Shown here: one piece after another, positions 60,336 to 64,000 of the stretch
Layout of the letters: the number at the start of each line of letters is the position of its first letter
Position numbering within the stretch: the stretch's first letter is position 1
Assembly (NCBI RefSeq): GCF_049199905.1
Contig: NZ_JBLZPK010000040.1
Span: 1-64,000 of the forward strand
Reading direction: 5' to 3'
DNA: 64,000 nt
DNA from: Shinella sp032095155
Lineage (GTDB): Bacteria; Pseudomonadota; Alphaproteobacteria; Rhizobiales; Rhizobiaceae
Translations under genes and position numbers: made by a program
The notes under the pieces: model-generated
Seen by the model: the letters and a program-made list of their open reading frames with translations, nothing else
Told to the model about the DNA's origin: nothing
Database searches by the model: none

Positions 60336-61740
60336 GGTCGGATGCCTTGAGGCGGCTCGCCATCAGGAAGCCGACGATGCCCGCGAGAGGGATCAGCGCC
60401 GGCAGGATGATGCCGAGCGAACCGCCGGCGGTCTGGGTGAGATCGCCGAAATTGATGAAGATGTAGACGAAGAGCGCCGCCATCACGAGGCCGGAGACGG
60501 CCGGCAGGATGAGCGTCGTCAGCACCGGATTGTCGCCGCCCCGCTTGCGGAAGAAAACGATGACCGAGAGCGAGGTGATCGTCATCATGCCGAGCACGCC
60601 GAGCGTGCCGACCTGGCTGATCCAGGTGAACATGTTGAGCACCGGATCGAGCCCGAGGCCGGCAAAGACCGCCAGCACGACAAGCGCCATCACTGTCTGT
60701 ACCACCGAGCCGACATGCGGGCTCTGATGCGCATCATGCGTGCGGCCGAAGGCGGCCGGCAGCAGGCCCTCACGACCCGCGACATAGCTGTAGCGGGCGA
60801 TGTAGTTGTGGAAGGCGCTGATCGCCGCAAACAGGCTCGACACCAGAAGCAGACCGGCAATCGCCGGCACCGGGCCGCCGACATAGCTGCCGGCGAGATC
60901 GAAGAAGAAGGCGGTCGGGTCCGGCAGCGCGCCGATCGTCGGCAGGAGCTTCTCGGCTCCGACGCCGGCAATCATCAGCCAGGTGGTGAAGACGAAGAAC
61001 AGGCCGATCATCAGGACCGAGAGATAGGTCGCACGCGGAATGGTCTTTTCCGGATCGCGCGCCTCCTCGGCATAGATCGTCGTCGCCTCGAAGCCGATGA
61101 AGGAGCCGAGGCAGAACAGGACTGCGGCCGTCAGCGAGCCGGAGAACATGGCCGTCGTGTCGAAGAAATTAAACGAAAGGGTCCCTGCCCCGCCCTTGCC
61201 CAGAATGGCGAAATCGACCAGCAGCACGATGAGATATTCGAGCAGCACAAGCACGATCATCACCTTGGCCGAGAGATCGACCTGCCGGTAGCCGAGGATG
61301 CCGACGAGGGCGACGGCGATCAGGCTCCAGAGATACCAGGGCAGTTCGATGCCGAAGCCGGCGAACACGCCTGCTGCCACGCCGCCGAGCAGGCCGATCA
61401 GGCCGAACTGCATGGCATTGTAGGCGACCACCGCGATGATCGCCACGGCACCGGCCATGCGCCCGCCGAGCCCGCGCGCGGCATAGGCATAGAAGGCGCC
61501 GGCATTGGTGACGTGGCGCGACATCGCTACGTAGCCGGCCGAGAAGGCCAGCATGATCAGCGTCATCAGAAGGAAGGTTGCGGGAACGCCCGTGCCGTTG
61601 CCGAGCAGGAAGGCGATCGGCACCGCACCGGCCACGCCGGTGAGCGGGGCCGCGGCCGAGATGACCATGAAGGTCACGGCGATCAGCCCCAGCGAATTTC
61701 TGCGGAGTTGGTTTACCCCCGCCGTCGTAACGTCAGTCAT
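60336..61740 (-). CDS. APC-family amino acid/polyamine permease (C-terminal end in gap)
   Basis: 468 codons visible. About twelve membrane segments; the APC signature is in GLIAVTFMVISAAAPLTGVAG and FCLGSFIGFEATTIYAEEARDPEKTIPRAT, shown here by its core GFEATTIYAEEARDP. Secondary transporter for an amino acid or amine. The ATG at 61738-61740 follows AGAGACCA only weakly. It lies downstream of flavin reductase and a glutamine-synthetase-like gene in the same direction, which suggests amine uptake (inference). Confidence 0.85.
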
Positions 61741-61816
61741 TGGTCTCTCCAGTTTTGTTCCCCATGCGCCGGCTCACCCGACCGGCATGCGCAGCCTCTT
61801 TTCGTTTTTATGTGCG

Positions 61817-62323
61817 CTACGGCAGTTGAACCGCCCGGTGATAGGCCCGGTGGCCGTAGAGCAGAGAGGCCGGATTTTCCGACAAGCGAACGTTCATAAC
61901 GCGCCCGACGATGATGTGATGCGTTTCCCAGAGCACCGAGGTCGCGACCTGGCACTGAAAGCTGGCGGTGGCCCCTTCAAGCGAGGGCTGGCCGAGTTCG
62001 CCTAAAGACCAGGGCGTGCGTTCGAAGCGCTCGGCATGTTCGCCGGCCGAAAGCCGCCCGGCGAAAAGGTCGGAGACCTGATGCTGGTCCTCCTGGAGGA
62101 GGTTGGCGCAGAAGGACCGGTTCTTCAGGATCGCCGCGGCGACCGGGCTCATATGGTGGAGGCAGGCAAGCAGCGAGGGATGGTCGCCATCGGCCGAGAC
62201 CGATGTGAGGGAACTGATCGTGACGCCGAAGCGTCCCGCCTCGCCGTCCGTCGTCACCACGGCGACGAAGGTTGCGGCGCGGCTCATGCCTTCCAAGAAT
62301 TGCAGGCGAAGTTCCGGTTTCAT
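61817..62323 (-). CDS. flavin reductase-family protein (HpaC-like)
   Basis: 168 residues. RAATFVAVVTTDGEAGRFGVTISSLTSVSADGDHPSLLAC is represented by GVTISSLTSVS, the flavin-binding motif; SFCANLLQEDQHQVSDLFAG and HHIIVGRVMNVRL follow. Such proteins reduce free FMN or FAD for two-component monooxygenases. No monooxygenase partner is adjacent. Start at ATG 62321-62323; 4 bp after the ligase stop, so co-transcribed with the glutamine-synthetase-like gene. A link to the abmA flavoenzyme is conceivable but not needed, as that enzyme reduces its own flavin. Confidence 0.85.
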   Translation of the reverse strand: MKPELRLQFLEGMSRAATFVAVVTTDGEAGRFGVTISSLTSVSADGDHPSLLACLHHMSPVAAAILKNRSFCANLLQEDQHQVSDLFAGRLSAGEHAERFERTPWSLGELGQPSLEGATASFQCQVATSVLWETHHIIVGRVMNVRLSENPASLLYGHRAYHRAVQLP

Positions 62324-62327
62324 GGCA

Positions 62328-63671
62328 CTACCCCAGGTCAAAGAAGCGTTGCAGTTCTACATCGGGTACTTTCTTGCAGAATTCGTCATGCTGGCTCTGG
62401 CGGCTCGCGGCAAAGGCCTCGACGAAGCGCTCGCCGAGCCAGTCCTTGGCGAAGGTGGAGTTGCGCAGGCGCTGGATCGCCTCGGGCATGGAGCGGGCGA
62501 AATCCGGGCCGGCACCCGCCTGCACATAGCCGTTGCCGATGACCTCGGGCTCCGGCTCGATGCCCTCGACGATCCCGGCGACACCGGCCGCCACAGTCGC
62601 TGCGACCGTCAGGTAGGGATTGGTATCAGCACCCGGCAGGCGGTTTTCGACGCGCAGCGAGCCGGCATCATGGCCGACGACGCGGAAACAGGTCGTGCGG
62701 TTCTCGAAGCCCCAGGTCAGGCCGGGCGGCGCGAAGGTGCCGGGCGCGAAACGGCGGTAGGAATTGACAGTCGGCTGGAAGATCAGCGTCATGTCGCCGA
62801 TATATTTCTGCAGGCCGCCGATGAAGTGGCGGAAGGTCTCTGACATGCCGTTTCTGCCTGCGGGATCGTGGAAGACCTTCCTGCCCTCCCCGTCCGTCAG
62901 GCTGACATGGAGGTGAATCGACTGGCTGTCGGCATCCTCCGTCCAGCGCGGCATGAAGGTGACGCATTTGCCCTGGCGCTGCGCCAGGGCGCGCACGAAA
63001 TTCTTGAGCAGCACGAGCTGGTCGGCGGGCTCCAGGCCCGTGCCGGCGGCGATGCAGGCTTCGAGAAAACCGCCGCCGATCTCCTCATGCATCTTGGCGA
63101 GGTCGATCTTCAGCGGCTCGCAGATTTCGGCGAGCGCCTCGTACCACTCCGTCTGCTGCACCTGATAGAGCACGAGGTCGTGGCTCTTGTGCATGGTCGC
63201 CGTCTTGAGGTTGCGATAGCCCTTTTCGCGCGCGCTTTCCGGCGTCTCGTCGAACAGCGTATATTCCAGCTCCATGCCGTAACGCGGCGCATAACCCGCC
63301 TCCCCGGCCCGCGCCAGCACCCGCGTCAGAAGCGAGCGCGGGCAAAGCGCCGATGTCGCGCCGCCATAGTTGGAGAGCACCAGCAGGTCGTGGCCCGGCT
63401 TCGACCAGGGCAGGCGGCGGACCGTGGAGGGGTCCAGCACCAGCGGGTCGTCGTGGAAATCCGACGTGTCGTCCGAGACGCCGGGAATGTTCAGCACCAC
63501 GTCGGTCGGATCGAGTGCGAAGGTGACCGGCGACATGCCCATGCCCGCGCGCGCGATGCCGGCGAGCGAGCGCACGGACACCATCTGGCCGCGCAAAAGG
63601 CCGTTCGTATCGGTCATGGCGACGGTGGCGAAACGGCTTGCGGGATCGTCGAGATAGGCGTCGAGGGTCAT
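62328..63671 (-). CDS. glutamine synthetase-family ligase (PuuA/GlnA3-like)
   Basis: 447 residues. N-terminal beta-grasp, then catalytic motifs YGMELEYTLFDE (metal glutamate), KMHEEIGGGFLEACI, DADSQSIHLHVSLTDGEG and GTFAPPGLTWGFENRTTCFR, VENRLPGADTNPYL. No regulatory adenylylation tyrosine region. Relatives ligate glutamate to polyamines or other amines (gamma-glutamyl-polyamine route) instead of ammonia. With an APC permease and TetR regulator alongside, amine catabolism is likely. ATG at 63669-63671 after GGAGTG; 2 bp from the TetR stop. Confidence 0.82.
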   Translation of the reverse strand: MTLDAYLDDPASRFATVAMTDTNGLLRGQMVSVRSLAGIARAGMGMSPVTFALDPTDVVLNIPGVSDDTSDFHDDPLVLDPSTVRRLPWSKPGHDLLVLSNYGGATSALCPRSLLTRVLARAGEAGYAPRYGMELEYTLFDETPESAREKGYRNLKTATMHKSHDLVLYQVQQTEWYEALAEICEPLKIDLAKMHEEIGGGFLEACIAAGTGLEPADQLVLLKNFVRALAQRQGKCVTFMPRWTEDADSQSIHLHVSLTDGEGRKVFHDPAGRNGMSETFRHFIGGLQKYIGDMTLIFQPTVNSYRRFAPGTFAPPGLTWGFENRTTCFRVVGHDAGSLRVENRLPGADTNPYLTVAATVAAGVAGIVEGIEPEPEVIGNGYVQAGAGPDFARSMPEAIQRLRNSTFAKDWLGERFVEAFAASRQSQHDEFCKKVPDVELQRFFDLG

Positions 63672-63673
63672 GG

Positions 63674-64000
63674 TCACTCCGTTTCGGTGGCCGGCGGCGG
63701 TGTCAGGGATGAAAGGGTGGCAAGGTCCTTATCCGGCGCCGTGGAATAGGCGCGCAGGAAGACGCGGAGGCCATTGCGGATATAGCGTTCGATGGTCGTG
63801 TGGTCCGGCACGGCATCGGGAATGTGCAGCGCCCTGTTGCGCGGCGCGGAGAGGATGAGGCCCCAGAGGTCTTCCGCCGCAAGCTCGGCATCGTCGAAGA
63901 CGATCAGGCCCGCCGCGCGCTGGCGCTCCAGATAGGCGATCATGCCGGCGAGCACCCGGTCGGGGCCGGAGGCCTGATAGGCACGGCCGATATCCGGCAG
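63674..64000 (-). CDS. TetR-family regulator, C-terminal part (5' end outside window)
   Basis: About 108 codons. The visible part is all helical (DIGRAYQASGPDRVLAGMIA, AELAAEDLWGLILSAPRNRAL and IRNGLRVFLRAYS), the ligand-binding half of a TetR regulator of the AefR/AcrR kind; the helix-turn-helix lies beyond the right edge. It is directly upstream of the glutamine-synthetase-like gene in the same direction and probably controls the amine operon. Confidence 0.65.
   Translation of the reverse strand: MPDIGRAYQASGPDRVLAGMIAYLERQRAAGLIVFDDAELAAEDLWGLILSAPRNRALHIPDAVPDHTTIERYIRNGLRVFLRAYSTAPDKDLATLSSLTPPPATETE

Overview
The window is GC-rich DNA from an alphaproteobacterium, most likely a member of the Rhizobiaceae (Rhizobium/Agrobacterium/Shinella/Ensifer type; genus not resolved). 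The evidence is several small families common in rhizobia (DUF982, DUF2934, DUF3008), an SOS box of the alphaproteobacterial GTTC-N7-GTTC type, many GGAAC-N18-TT promoters of the EcfG/RpoE2 general stress type, and a palindromic intergenic repeat typical of this order. No rRNA, tRNA, CRISPR array, insertion sequence or phage gene was seen. Three runs of N (35846-36082, 47698-48001, 60284-60335) are assembly gaps; each cuts or abuts a gene.

Layout. 1-2.7 kb: the start of a MetQ-type lipoprotein gene, then two tandem secreted DUF4360-type genes, one fused to a predicted outer-membrane beta-barrel. 3.0-4.3 kb: an overlapping three-gene nitric-oxide-response operon (nsrR, group III truncated hemoglobin, DUF6522-like). 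4.4-13.8 kb: metabolic genes (amidohydrolase, Cds1-type cysteine desulfhydrase, amidase, orphan PotD-type binding protein) and LysR and RpiR regulators, the latter divergent from an M81 (MlrC-type) peptidase.

13.7-30.6 kb looks like a stress island. It holds a response regulator, a large hybrid histidine kinase, DUF3008, an SDR, two CBS-domain proteins, DUF982 and DUF2934 proteins, a PfpI/DJ-1 protein, topoisomerase IB, glgX, treZ, a BON-domain protein, and a two-gene DNA repair operon (radical SAM plus UdgX) preceded by a LexA box. Nine EcfG-like promoters lie in front of its transcription units, including two back to back between glgX and treZ.

30.6-35.7 kb: an inositol-monophosphatase-like phosphatase, a polar amino acid ABC transporter and a divergent class I aminotransferase.

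36-60.3 kb is a tryptophan/kynurenine/anthranilate catabolic region. Tryptophan 2,3-dioxygenase (kynA), an alpha/beta-hydrolase kynurenine formamidase candidate and kynureninase (kynU) would convert tryptophan to anthranilate. A 2-aminobenzoate-CoA ligase, the fused 2-aminobenzoyl-CoA monooxygenase/reductase and a set of beta-oxidation-type enzymes (SDR, enoyl-CoA hydratase, acyl-CoA dehydrogenase, fused hydratase/dehydrogenase, RidA) would carry it on to central metabolism by the CoA-dependent dearomatising route. Two ABC transporters (a TrpXYZ-like one beside kynU and a LIV-type one beside kynA) and MarR and GntR regulators are included. The same imperfect palindrome lies in front of the monooxygenase/reductase operon and in front of the ligase-kynA-transporter operon, pointing to one shared regulator, probably the MarR protein.

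60.3-64 kb: an APC permease (cut by a gap), a flavin reductase, a glutamine-synthetase-like ligase and the end of a TetR gene, possibly an amine utilisation locus.
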